Positions 32,916 through 45,400 of a stretch of DNA of 64,000 nt are shown piece after piece. Origin of the DNA: Todiramphus chloris collaris (Eukaryota; Chordata; Aves; Coraciiformes; Alcedinidae); NCBI GenBank assembly GCA_025345505.1, contig JANVCC010000026.1, forward strand, positions 700,873-764,872, written 5' to 3'. The position numbers and the translations under genes were made by a program. Numbering within the stretch: the stretch's first letter is position 1; every line of letters begins with the position of its first letter. The notes beneath the pieces are model-generated. The model was not told the origin of the DNA. It worked only from the letters and a program-made list of their open reading frames with translations, and did not search any database.

Positions 32916-35900
32916 GTGAGCGCCGCGGAGGGGCAGCCCCGGGCGGCAGTACCTGCGCTCGTCACGGGCCGTCCCGCACGGCCTCGGCGCCTGCCGGGGC
33001 TGCGCAGCTCACTGCGGGACCAGCCCCGTCCCGGGGCGGCGGGAGGTGTCCAGGCTACCGGGCTATCTCCGTCCCGCGCAGCCCTGAGGGCGCAGGTGGC
33101 GGGCGCCGCTCGAACGGCCCCCGGGCTCAGTGGCGGGAACGGGGACCGGCCCGGGGCAGCGCCGGGCACCGGCCGAGCGAGGACACGGCCTGGGCCCGCC
33201 CGGCGGGGCAGAGGGGCCGGTTGCACCGCGGCGGGAGCGAGGCGGCGGCGGGGGAGGCTGGCGGCAGCCCGGGCCCTACGCGCCGTGCCAGCGCTGCCCG
33301 CTGCACTCCCCGCAGCGTCTGCTCCTGAGACTGCCGGGACCCCGAAGGGACAAAGCGCTGCCCGACGCAGCCGTGTAAATCGCTGAGAAATGGGCGAGGA
33401 GGGTTTCTCCCCAGGCTTTCCAAAGAGCTTAGCATGACGGAAAGGCGTGCTGTATGGAAGGGCGATTGGCAAAGGGTCGGTAATATGCAAAGTTTCTCAG
33501 GTTTATGCTACAGACAAAAGCAGTGTCGGTGTTCAAGGCAGCATCTCCCCAAGCAAAATGCTATCCTGAAATGGCACACATTGGGGAAGAGTGTTAGCCG
33601 GGCTGGCCACAGGGATCTTACCTTGTCTGCAGAGTCTGTGCATGCTGTACAGGAAATCCTGGGTACAGGTGTTGGCTGTGCTACACCTGGCACAGAAAAA
33701 GCAATAATATACAAGAATGTGATATATGTGTATCAGTCTACTGAAGATTACTTGTGAGACACAAATCTAAAGCCACCCATGAGCAGAAAGCCAACCGCAG
33801 GCCTTTGTGAAACGGCTTGTTTTACAGGTGTGAGTGCAGAGCTGGCTCTCTGTTCAACAGGCAGTACTGGCAATCCCCTATGAAATCCGCTGTGGAAAAA
33901 CAGCAGAGGCTACTTTCCTCAAAGGTTTGGGTCTAGCGCAAAAACGTATCTCTGCAAGAGCAGAGCACTATGTTCAGTATCAAAGACCTTGTACATCACC
34001 ACAGATGTTATCAAATATCAAGCATCAGTGAGAGCAAGGTATGGAGAGAAAGGGGGAAAAATCCCCTCTGTCCAAGCCAGAAGGATGGTGCTCACATAGA
34101 GGAAACTGGACCTTAGGCATAAAACCACTAAACGGATACATTTTATTCGTCAGACTCCTAAACCTGTTACTTGTAACAATGCTACATTTTTTACACAATA
34201 ATACTGTAATAAGAACAAAACAAATGGGATCTGAGGTGTTTAAAACCATAAGCACTGATGAATTATAATTCAAGTCCACCACTGAAATTTAGCATGAGGA
34301 GAACTGGTGTTGGACAGAAGATAGCAGAGACTCTCTTAGAAAAAAGTGAAAACTAAAGGTGCAAGGTTTTCTGAGACAAGGAGGTCAGAGCAAGTGAGAC
34401 AGCAGTGGAAGAGGGTGATCTGTCCTCAGAAATTCTGCAGCTGTAGTTGCAGAATGAACAGTGTGACTCTCGCTGAGTGAAGAGAGTCAACAGAAAAAGA
34501 CAACCCTTCAATACTAGGCCAAAGAAGTATTGGAAGAAGCAGAAGCAAGCAGGCAAACAGCTGTTAGGAGAGATAAATGAATACACATAGAACACCTGGT
34601 GAAAGAAATACTGTTGTAATAAAAAGATACTGAGTCAGTTCTCAAATGATGAAAACCCTGTGTAGAAATGACAAAAAAAAAAAGGAAAGGAAAGGGAAAG
34701 GGAAGGAAAACCCAAGTCCTCTTGGAGCCCAGTCTTATCCCAGTACCCCTGTGTCCCTGACAGCCAGCTGCTGGGTGGTTTCTGGGTGCGTTAGAGCTAA
34801 GGAACGGCAAGTGATGTGGCCTTCTGAGAGTGTCACTTGAAAGCATGCATGTCTTGATGCGAGTTTCTAGGATGGGTACGCGACTTCAAGGTAGCATTGA
34901 GCCGGAACAAAGGCAAGAGCAGCCACTGGTGCTCTCTCCTGCTCACTGCTGCCATAATTCATCGCATTCATCCACAGAAAGTCTGTGCAACCTCAATGCA
35001 GACTGTTTTGCTGATACCGCTGGTAGTCCATAGTATTTTCAGAGAGGTACAAACCCAGACAGATGCTGTTGTCTGGCCAAAGAGCTGGCCAGCCAGGCTT
35101 AACATCAGCCAGGGCAGAATATCTACCTGCAGCTACCCATAGAGGTGCTTCACAAAGATCCCACGAGGGCATGAACAGCAGAGCCATCAGTCAGCTTTCA
35201 GACTAGAAAACAACTGAAACCTGCATCAAAGCAAAGTTTGGCTTTTTTCACAGTAACTGATATTTAATCATACTGGCTTTGATTTTGTTTCGCAGCACAC
35301 TGGGAAAGAAAAATGAGGGCTTAAGGAAAAGGGGAAAAGAGTATGGAATATATCTGTCATGGGGGAGGCAGAAGTGCTGCAGAAAACAGCATGTTGTTCC
35401 TGTATTTAAAATGACTATCCTAACCATATGCACTAAAAAAACCCCATTAAAATCAAGCACACAACGCTCATGTTTCTTAACTTCTGAATCCTTGACTTTG
35501 CAACTTCAGTGGTCTTGTTACACTTGGATGTAATGAGAATATAGTGAGGGTCGCTCTTAAGTTTTTATATCTCAATAACTGTAGCTGTGTGTTTGCCTCA
35601 GACTGTGGCTCGTGTCCTGTGCTCTTATTTTATCAGTCCCTAAGAAGGAAGTGGTCTTTTTTCTTAGTCCTTGTCTAGAAATCAAACATCCGAGTTCTGT
35701 TACAGTGCCACATTTTCCCCTCTGGCTTTCGAGACTTTTGTGGGCGAAGATTTGGTGATGTTTGTATAAAATCTGATCCTTTAGGAATAAAATGTCTATC
35801 ATCTATCCATGCACAGGGGTGGAACTCCTGAGCTGAAAAGGCATCTGGCTTGTTCTGCATCCAGAGTAGTCCTTCTTTGCTCAGATGTGCACCCAGACAC

Positions 35901-36443
35901 TGGTCCAGCCCATGCTGCAAATTCTGGTCTTGAAACTGTAGCCCACATGATCTTTTTTTTTAAGTTCATTAGGTCTTTACCATAGGCGGGTGCCACATCT
36001 CATTTCGTAGCTTTCTAAGAAATAATGAGGTAAGATGCTCTTTGTTGGTTATTTCAAACACTGAGAGAAGCCCATCTCTTTTTGAGGCAGAAATCTTCTA
36101 CCCTTTTTATCTTGATCTGCAATTTCATATACAGTCCCCTGGCAGTAATTGGATTGCTGAAAAAAACCAAACGTGGCCTGAATAGGAATAAGATGATGTA
36201 GTGCCAAGCTAGAGCTGTGCAGTATGACCTATGTAAACAGTCAAGACATATTTTGATTATCCGGTAATTATTCATGCTCGTACATCAGATGTATGTCTTG
36301 ATATAAACAGGTTCAGAGGGGAAAACAACAGCAGTACGGAACAGTGTTTAGAGACCATCCACAAACAGAAGGAAAGAGAAGACCTGCCATTAAAAAATAA
36401 AGAAAGAAAAAGTGCTGCATATACAGATCCTCAATCAGTGTGA
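32916..36443 (+). other. COL4A4 intron 1 region
   Basis: CpG-rich to about 33.4 kb, then ordinary AT-rich sequence. A purine-rich low-complexity tract (A-run then GGAAA units) lies at 34672-34710. No further coding exon is supported. The acceptor of exon 2 lies somewhere before 36444 but is not clear from the sequence, so the 3' end of this entry includes some 5' UTR. Confidence 0.6.
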
Positions 36444-36499
36444 ATGGCGTTAACAAAGGATTCGTTTGAATGGATTAAGTGGCTTTTCACAGCTGCCTG
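36444..36499 (+). CDS. COL4A4: COL4A4 exon 2, start codon and first half of signal peptide
   Basis: Coding part only: [18 protein letters not shown] plus the first two bases of a Trp codon (TG|GTGAGT). A TGA stop lies in frame directly before the ATG, so this Met is the first possible one. Three things support it: exon 3 needs a phase-2 partner, this donor is a perfect match, and the join gives a continuous hydrophobic core. Human COL4A4 also splits a Trp codon at this boundary, as I remember it. The ATG context is mediocre (T at -3, G at +4), and the exon's 5' limit is unknown. Confidence 0.7.
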
Positions 36500-39400
36500 G
36501 TGAGTTTTACAGATCACTAAATTTTTTAACTAGAGTTACTGAGAGATATTCTTATCTGTCAGATTAACATTAAGAAGAAAACACTCGTTAAATAATTTGT
36601 ACCCTGTCATAAATTTGATAAGCCTATACAGTAATTTATTGTATTTGATTTAGATTGATGATCTGTAAGTTTGTGCCATTTAAATTTCAGGTACTACACT
36701 ATTTAAATAGTAGGAAACAGGTAATTCTGAGTCTGTTTTCAAGAGGAAAGATATTATACATTCTAGGGACAAACACATCTGGGGAAGAAAAAGTAACGAC
36801 CGATACAAACCTGAATGCCCGTCGCTCAGTAATTTTGCAGACGGGGGAGAGGTATTAAAAAGCCTGAAGAAAACTTTTAGAGACTATGATGAAAATACCT
36901 GCTAAGCAACTGTGGCAGGAATTCTTTCTGGAGGAAAATGATCCTTAGGAGACTATTAGGATCACCGTGGCCTGGAATTGTCACAGTGGTGTGTGGGATC
37001 AATGATTCCATCTCTATAGTATCTTCTAGGAAGAATCAATCCAATTTTGCTTCTTTCTAAAGCTTCATGCACCAGGTTCTTTCAGAATGTGACACAGTGC
37101 TTTCCTAGCTGGGAACCTGGCCCAGCCAATGTACCTTGCTTGAACCCAGCACCCTCGCTGCTGAGCACTCTTCTGTTGTGCTGATAGGCTTGAACTCTCT
37201 CCACTTTTCCATTTTTTTTGGTTTGTGCAAACCCAGGCTGTTTGATATTCAGATGTACCCTAATGCAGCAGCCTTCTAAACCAGTCATCTCCCCAAGACA
37301 GCCTGCCTTTTTTTGTGTTATTTGTGAATGACTTACGTCTAACAGTCTTGTGCTGCTGCAAGTACACAGTTACTGTCCCTCTGGCTCCAGGAGGCAGGGG
37401 TTTTGAAATGACAGAGGGCAATCTGGCAAAGGCGTGCCAGCCCTGTGTGGCTGGGAGAGGGGAGACTGCAGGTTTCCATTGCAGTTCTACAAGGGCTTCT
37501 GGAGAACTTGGCATTTTCTGAAAGGAAATACAACTCACACCTGGACAACTGTGATACAGGAAGAAATAGTTACAGAGACTGTCTGCAGGTTCGGAAGGTT
37601 AGAAGCAAAAATGGCCTTAAATTAGTAATGATGACAGAACAAACCAGTGCTATTGTCTGCTACCTGGCTGAAGCGTTCTTCTGAAGAAAAATCCCTTCTA
37701 CACAAACTTACTTGTTGCATTAAAGGATGAACTGCTGGGATGCACAAAATTCCCCCACCATTTACTGCTGCAGCTGATCATCTGGCAATCTCCTGTGGGT
37801 TTTTTGTTTTACTTTATCCTCTTTTTTCTGCATGTAGAAATCAAAAAATACACGATTTCAGCTTTTTAATCCATCACTAGTGAGGAGCTGGGCTTACCCA
37901 GCAGCTGCTCTGGAATCACGTGGCTGTTTTGGGTGCTGCTTTGCTCCCTGCCTCCTCGCACTCTCAGATTTATTCTGAGCAGAAGACGCCAGCACCAGCT
38001 AACTCATTCTGGGGCAAATGAAAATCACTTCCATCTCTGCTCACCCTTCACCCCGTGGTGTCCGTGGAGGTGAAGAAAGCTGTCTGGAATGGTTTCCCCG
38101 CCCATTCCTGATGATGAGATTGGAAATAAGTTACAAGGACTTCTACAAAGTCTTCTTCATGCCTGTCTGTTTGTATTCAGGCTCAGAAATCTGAACAGAT
38201 ACATATAGCATGTGCTGCCCATTTCTTGACGGTGCATACACCTTCTAAATAGACTCTTTTATTATATCTTCACCCCAAACAGTACTTAATCACATGTCCA
38301 AAATTCTCACTATTTAGAGGCAACAGTTTTGTGAAGTTTGGATGTTGGAAGTTTAGTTTTAATTTTGCTTTCTCCTTCTTTTCAATCAGGTGGCTGCTGG
38401 TTATTTTTCCAGCACAAGGAACCGATGGGGTAAGTGACACTGCTATTTCCTTTAGACAGGTGGTAGATAGGATGGCACAGTTCAAACAAGTGACTGTACA
38501 TACACAAAAATAACCTGCAGTTCTCTTGGAAAATGGTGATTTTTTTTTTTTTTTTGAGTATTACTGCAGTCCTAACTTTCCTGTTTCTGTTACTCAGCTT
38601 AACTATTTTGTAATTCTCTCCTTTGGTTTCTAACCTTTAGATAATTCTGGAAAGCTGCACATAAAAGAACCTCTCTCATGCGCTGAGTCTGTCTCTTTCC
38701 TCACAAAGTCCCTTCATTGGCTCCAATTACAGCATAAATCACACTCTAACTTTCAAGCCCTTCTCCCTATGTAGCCTAGATCTTCAACTGACCTCCCTGT
38801 ACATTCCCACCTCTTTGAAGCCAAAATTTCACATAAAATACCATCTGAATAGCTACTTTATTTTCCTCTCTGCACTGTCCTCCATATTAACCTTGTGTTT
38901 GCAATGCCCTCCTCACTGAAACACCTTTCAAGTCCATCCTCTTTGTTTCTTTCAGATATTTAAAAGCTTTTTTTGTTGTTCTTCCCCCAGAGTCACCCTC
39001 TTTTAGGTGAACTGTTGAAAATGGAAATATTTTTCCAAACTAAATGTGTTCATTTAGAACAAAGGGTAACAGTTTACGTGTTATTAGAAACTTGCATTCC
39101 AGTGACATTCCAGTAGAAGCAAGTTTTTAATAACTATGTGAGAGACTAGCGAGGAATAGATCAGAAATTGCAGGGGAAGTCCAGTGAGTGAAAGAGAAGC
39201 AGTCTGTGAGAGTGACCATCAAACCCTCTTGTTCTGAGGTTTGGGAGTACCACGTACTGTAAAAATACTGTAGATAGAAAGAACAGAGTTTTCTTCTTTA
39301 TCTAATATCTGTCGGTGGTTTCTCCTTGAAAAACTGGAGTATGAACCTATTGTGTTCTGCTGGTTATTAAAACTAGTAACAAAACAAAGTTGACCTTGAT

Positions 39401-42400
39401 ACAAATGAAATCCACAGTGAGCAAATATTTTCATGTTACCACTTTCTAAATTAATCTTAAATCTTTTTAGTCCTTTTCATCCTGCTGGAAACGACTGTTA
39501 TCGTTTTCACAATTTTGCAAAAAAAAAAAAAAAAAGAAATATCCCCACCCATCTGTGGATATAATTGGTATAAGTTTAATGCTACGCTTTGCCCTGTGGG
39601 TATGCAAGGTTAGCCAAGCCTTTTGCCTTAAAAATCATCTCACTGGATAGTATGTCCAGCTGACAATGTGTGCTGAAGTGTTTGTTGCCCGTTGTGTCTT
39701 TATAAATCCTGGAATTTTTAATTTTTAGGGAGGCTATGCATATATTGAGCCGTGTGGGGGACAGGACTGTTCAGTTTGTCGGTGCTTTCCAGAAAAAGGA
39801 TCAAGAGTAAGTGATGATTAGAGCTGGTGATCATTACTGTTGTCAATACTGTTCATTTTGTGTGCATAGCTGTTCTTTAAAATCAATACATCAATACTGA
39901 GACATAAACAAGTCTGAATATAGCAAGCTAGCATAATTCTCTCACTGGTATAAAGTACAGCTAGCATTGGAGGAAGATTATTTGTAAACAAGATTGCTTG
40001 TGAACTAGGTAATTTTAATACTTGTTATTTTACTAGCTTAATGCACTAAGTATAAAAAAAACCTATGAATCGTCTTTGCCTTAGTAAGAAAACAAAACAT
40101 TGAATGAAGCCAAGGCATCTTTCTATTACACACTAGAATTTCTAACAATGCACGTTGCAATTGTCAGTTGAACTATGGTTGACTGATGACTCGCTTGTTA
40201 TCTTGGCTGTTCTTTCTCACAATACCTACCTAGGTCATGATAGGGAGCAATTTAAATGTTCTATGAGGAAAAGACTGACTTAGACCTGTGTCCTGATTAA
40301 TGCACAACTGAAAAATTCTCAGTTAGTGATGGAAATAGTTTTCTTTCAAAATGCTAATGTTAAAAAGCTTGAACATGGTGAATCAGTTTGTGTGAGAGCT
40401 GCACGCCCTGGTTGTTCCTCTACAATCTGAGCGGCCACAAGAGCAAGACACACCTTGTCCTTCCCTGCTGCTGCAGTTTGCTGCGTGCTTTGCTGTGTCA
40501 TGATTGCTACCCCGGTGTCCTTGGATCCTATCCTAATCCTCCAGGATTATGTCCATACAAAAGTCCCCATGCTGTAGGATTTTTATAATAGGGGACTAGG
40601 ATGCGTCTTTCTCTGTAACACTGCGTTAGCAAAAGGGCATCCAGGAAGAGTCTTTTGACTAGCAACGCTGCAGCATCTCGCAGTGCTCCTGAACAGACTG
40701 GTTTGGACACCGTTCAAAACAGCTTGCTTAGAAAAAGCTGAAATCATGAAAAAACTGAAACCATGAAAAAACTGAAACCATGATTCAGGCCTTTGCAGTT
40801 ACTTTTCTGAATACTTCCAAGAATCTGGACTTACGCCAACAGAAGCACAGTAAACTTTTCAAAAGAAATTCAATGTCATAATGCAAATGTAAGTCTGAGA
40901 ATTGCACCATTTCTGAAACATGTATGCACACTGAAGGATTAAGGCTCTCCAATGTAATATGAATTTATATGTCTTGCAATCATTTCTATTAATCCATATG
41001 CGAGAAACAGAGGTTCTTTTAAGACCCTATGTGAACTATGGCTTAACTAAACACCACTTCAGATAGATTCTTGCAGATGTTTTCTGTCCTAATGTAGGGT
41101 GATGAATTTTTTTCTATAGGATTAATTAATCTTTTTTTTCATCCTACAGTCCTGTCGATTTCTAAACTTTGTTGTGTTCTGCCTTTACACTCTGACACAC
41201 TAACTTTGCTTTCCTGGCTTTTGTGGAGACTGCCCATTACAAAATAAAAGATTTGTTTATCTCATTGTTAGCTTCCTAGAATGCAAAACATCTGCTTTAT
41301 CTACTTTTCTGTCTGAATCCTGCTCCCAGGCTGGTTCCTCAGAGTTTTGCGTCTTCCTCAATCCTATCTTTGAAGAGACAGAAATAAAAGATCATTGAAA
41401 GCCTCTGGCACTGTACAGTGTGGAAGCCTAAAATTTGGGAAGCATACAGTTTATTCAATAAACTTTCTCTGTAAAGAAGTTCAGATAAGGGCAATGGTGT
41501 AAAATTTGGTTGCCTAGCACCATATTTTTTCCTTTTTCACTTTTTCACACAATCTAGCTGTCAAAATTAAGGATGAGGTGCCCCCCTCAGCAAACATTTC
41601 CTGAAAGCACAGAAAGATTCTACAGAATTCATGTACTTGCTGGCAAAAGGCAGCAGAACAGTAATCTCATCAGAGCAGCTGGAAAGCCAACCTTATGGCA
41701 GCCCTCAAACTAAGTCTTTTTCAGCTCTGTTAAACCAACTGTGGCATCAGGGGCTTTTGCCAAGGCTGAAAGGCAGCACCTGAGTGAGCTACATCAGTGT
41801 CTGTTCTGAGTGACACTGATATACAGAGACCAGTCCACTGATTTTTTATTTTTGGTTTATTTTTTAATCTCTTTTACCACAGGTAATCATATGCAGGGTA
41901 TTCCCTTCATGATCTCCCCCTGAACATGGTAATCTAAGACTTAGAGGGGAGCAAGGGCAAAGTGTTTCGTTACTGGGCTGTTAAGGTATCATCTGTGTTA
42001 GAAACACAGGTCAGACCTATTATGAACTGATTAAACATGTTATTCAAACTCTTCCAAGAGCTGCAACCAAATCCTTCATTAGACTAGCTGGAACATGACT
42101 ATTCATACGTTGTTCTCAGTCTTTGTCGTTAGCGGAACACTGCCTAATAGAGTGCCAGTTTCAATGGAAAGTTTCTGTTAACTTTTATCTCCCCTAAAAA
42201 TGGTCTTTAAGACAAGAGTGTTATTTGTTATATGCCTGGTAGAATGCACAGCAATCATTATCCATAGGAAAGATGTTCATGGTATCGTAGTGTAGACTTT
42301 TTGCTAGATAGATGTCACGGTCCAACTTACAAGTAATAGTTTACCATCTGGAGAAGAACCTAAGCAGTTTTTTTGCACATTGCTAACAGTCACTGCCCTA

Positions 42401-45400
42401 TCTCCTTCTCCACACGTTGGTGGCAGGGAGATTTTTAGAGAGGTCAGAACATCTGTCTGCTGAGAAACCAGCAAGTTGTATAGTTTCAAGGTCAAGGTGT
42501 GCCCATCTGAGGAGGGTTTCACTTGGTCAGCAGACTGTGAGAAAGGGTGGTTGTTAATTTCATTTGAGGAATTTCTGTTTACATATCAAGTGCTATGACA
42601 GTTATTTGATGACATTGCTGTTTTACAGATTTTAGAATGTTACCTTCCTTTCCAGACTTCCAGAGGAAGCATCACTCACTAGAAATTTAGCTACTGAAGT
42701 GAACAAACATTATTTCTGGTTGGAGCAGACTTACAGTCCATCCATGACACAGTTTTCCACTAAAATTAAGGTAGAATAAAAGTCTTAGAGTTGATATAAA
42801 TCAGCTTTATTTATTTGTAATTATTAGTGACAAGTGAAGCATGTCCACATATTCTGAAAGTGAAAACACTGTAAGCTGCGTATGGCATAACTGTAGCCCT
42901 TATTCTTCACACCTCCCCACTAAAATAGTCAACAGCTAGGGTGACGAGAGATCGAGTCGCCTCAAATTAAACTCCTAAATACATTTAGGTTTCTTAGTTA
43001 AGCAGTGTGGCTGTCAGGAGAGCAGTAGGTGCTGAAGTTTCCATAGGAAAGTAGGACCTCACTTCTCAACCTGCTCTTTGGCATAATGCCCTTTATTTCT
43101 GTCTGTTTTTTTGGAATGCAGTTCTAGTGCGATGAGTTAGAGTTGTGTAAGAACACTGTGCAGCTGACTGTGAATGCAGTGAGAGTGAAGACTTTACCTT
43201 CCAGTTTCCCGTTTGAAAATCTATTAAACTTCAACATAGAAAAGCCTTCTTTGGTGTAAGTGGGCAAGGGAATTGAGGTTTTAGCTAGAGAAAAGATGAT
43301 CATGGGAGTAAGAAAAGGAAACAGCCATGGCCCTACTTGAATGTATTGAAATTGGGCAAGTTGGAAGAAAAGTGGAAGTAAATAGCAGAACTCTGTCATT
43401 AATATAAAACCAGTCTGTTTGTGCATTGGTTGTTATATTGGGCTTAGAGAGCTTGTTTTCCTGGTGTTTTTTTATTTTTCTCAACCTTAGACGACCCTGT
43501 GCTACTAACAGATTTGCACAGCTATTCATTAGCAAGAAACCACTGTCTGGAAACCATTTCAGTCACTGTCGCTAGCAGTATATCCCATGCTGAGCTCATT
43601 GCAGTTGTCCACATCACAATGAGCGTTCGATGCCTGTTTAATTGGGATTACAGCCTTGTTGGAATTAGTTTTACATTATCCTATTGATTTCTTTATCTCA
43701 TGTCACAACTCAAGAAGACTTTTTCTTCCATAGGACACCATTAAAAGGTGCTGTTAAATTTCTCTGCGCATACTCTGTGGTTCTATGCACGTTCACTTCA
43801 GAACTGTTGAACAGGTAAATGGAGGGAGAAAGTCATTGGTGACCATATAAGCATAAGAGTTGTATGTGATTTTTAGTGCCAACCTGAAACAACTGAGACT
43901 TGCTCCTGCCTCTCCTTTCCCTGTCAGGATGTATGGTCTTCCAGTAGGAAGCAAGAGTCAATGTTTTTAGAGAGAGGCAAACAGCAACTTCCTTCAGATT
44001 TTCTCTCCTCTTTGATCTCCCACAAACTCCATGATTTTAATTTTCTCCTGACAGGTCCAACAGACAGTGAAACCTTTCCTCCATTTCCTGCTCTTTCTCT
44101 AACTTGGGAGGTTGTTTCCTTTCTAACCCCTGCAGTGTTGTATCAGAGGCTCCCCAAAATGCCAGCTGCTCTAACAGAATTTAGACAGTTAAAAAAAAGG
44201 TTTGCAGTTAGCACTGACCGATTGTAAACCTGTCCTGTGCCGACCCCGGAGTTTGATCCCATTCAATTCCTTTGGCTTTGTTTATAGAGTTAAGTAGATT
44301 TAGAAAGCAAGCGTCTATTCATGACCCAACCTGATCTAGCTTCTATGAGATCATGTGAAATGCCTGGAGCAAAGCAAATAATAAATATAACTCAGCAAGA
44401 CCGATGCTCGTCCTTTTGCAGCTGAAGCAAGAGGCTGGTTTTCCCACTAGTGTAGGACTGAACCCAGCTCACTGAAATCTGAGAGGAAGGCCTCACATTT
44501 TCTGGCATATCAGGTGTAAGGAGCAGGCATTCCCAAGAGACCCTAAGTCAGGTGGTTGCACAGGTAAGTGAGGAAGTCAGCTGATGTAGACTTCAGGGCA
44601 GCGGGGTAAGAAGGGTGAAATTTCACTCTTCAGCTCTAGGTCTGCCTTCCAGCGTCACTTCTCTTGTAACATCTCCCTGGGAGATGGTGTTGGCTGTCAT
44701 ACATCCCTAGCAGATCAACAGGCTGATTTTCAGCACAGCATAAATGGATTTGAGATTCACTAAGTGAGAAACTGTGCAAATTCTGGCTGTTTGGGGGAGT
44801 AAGACACATTTATTGAGTCACTCCTCCTTGCATGTCAGTATGCAGTGGCAGTCTGTCATTCATAGGGCATATCCAGCACTTGGATTTGAATTTTCAAGTG
44901 TCAGACTTAGGAAATTAATATGTAAAATCCATCTGTTTGGTCTCAAATACATGTGCTCAGCATCCACTAACAGAGATGTATGGACACCAGCATCTGAGGA
45001 AACCCAGCTCTCACCAACTGTTTCCCTCATACTCGTTGATCATTTTTCTCAGTATATTAGCTGTGATACAGCTTTAAAATGGAAGAGTCCTGAAATGAAT
45101 TATACATTTCTGTAGTATTTCTGTTGCATTTCACTTACATTCACTGAGAACCACAGAAAACCAGACCTAGACAAACAAGACCCCTAAGTCTCTATGTGAA
45201 GCAGACCACACGTTTTTCTACAACAGGGTAGAGCAGCAGAGAGTGCTCTGGCTCCAGAAGTTAAGATTTGAAGTGGTAGGGAATGGAGCCTGCTTACCAG
45301 CATGTAGAACAGGATCTCTCCCTTCTCCTCCCCATGAGGTCTCTTTCAGGGTGTTCTGCATGTACAATGTCCACAGCATATGTAAATTAGCATTTTGTAT

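Larger units (their letters stand above)
31960..33400. promoter_or_regulatory. CpG island and bidirectional COL4A3/COL4A4 promoter
   Basis: GC content and CpG density rise sharply here against AT-rich flanks. The island covers COL4A3 exon 1 and the presumed COL4A4 exon 1. The COL4A3 start codon (32609, minus) and the COL4A4 exon 1 donor (32916, plus) are only about 300 bp apart, so both transcription starts should fall between about 32620 and 32900. A GC box (GGGGCGGGG, 32762-32770) lies between them, and no TATA box is visible. A (CCGT)4 run sits at about 32843-32860. In mammals these two genes are known to share a bidirectional promoter; transcription start sites here are inferred. Confidence 0.85.

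Noticed and set aside
32507..33490. 327-codon open frame on the minus strand across the CpG island
   Set aside because: It is Arg/Pro/Ala-rich, overlaps COL4A3 exon 1 in another frame and has no recognisable domain. Long open frames are expected by chance at this GC content.
34846..34895. Possible COL4A4 start exon reading MHVLMRVSRMGTRLQ, reminiscent of HIVLMRCSF in human alpha4
   Set aside because: Its donor sites (GTAGCA or GTACGC) give phase 1, but exon 3 at 38390 requires phase 2. The 36444-36499 exon fits phase, donor and hydrophobicity.
35971..36029. Possible COL4A4 exon ending ATGAG|GTAAGA, giving Met-Arg before exon 3
   Set aside because: The phase fits, but the leader would be only about 12 residues with a very short hydrophobic core. 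It could still be a 5' UTR exon.
38331..38429. Read-through start [17 protein letters not shown] joined directly to exon 3
   Set aside because: The Phe-rich part is the translated polypyrimidine tract of a strong acceptor, so it is probably intron. A phase-2 upstream exon with a perfect donor exists.
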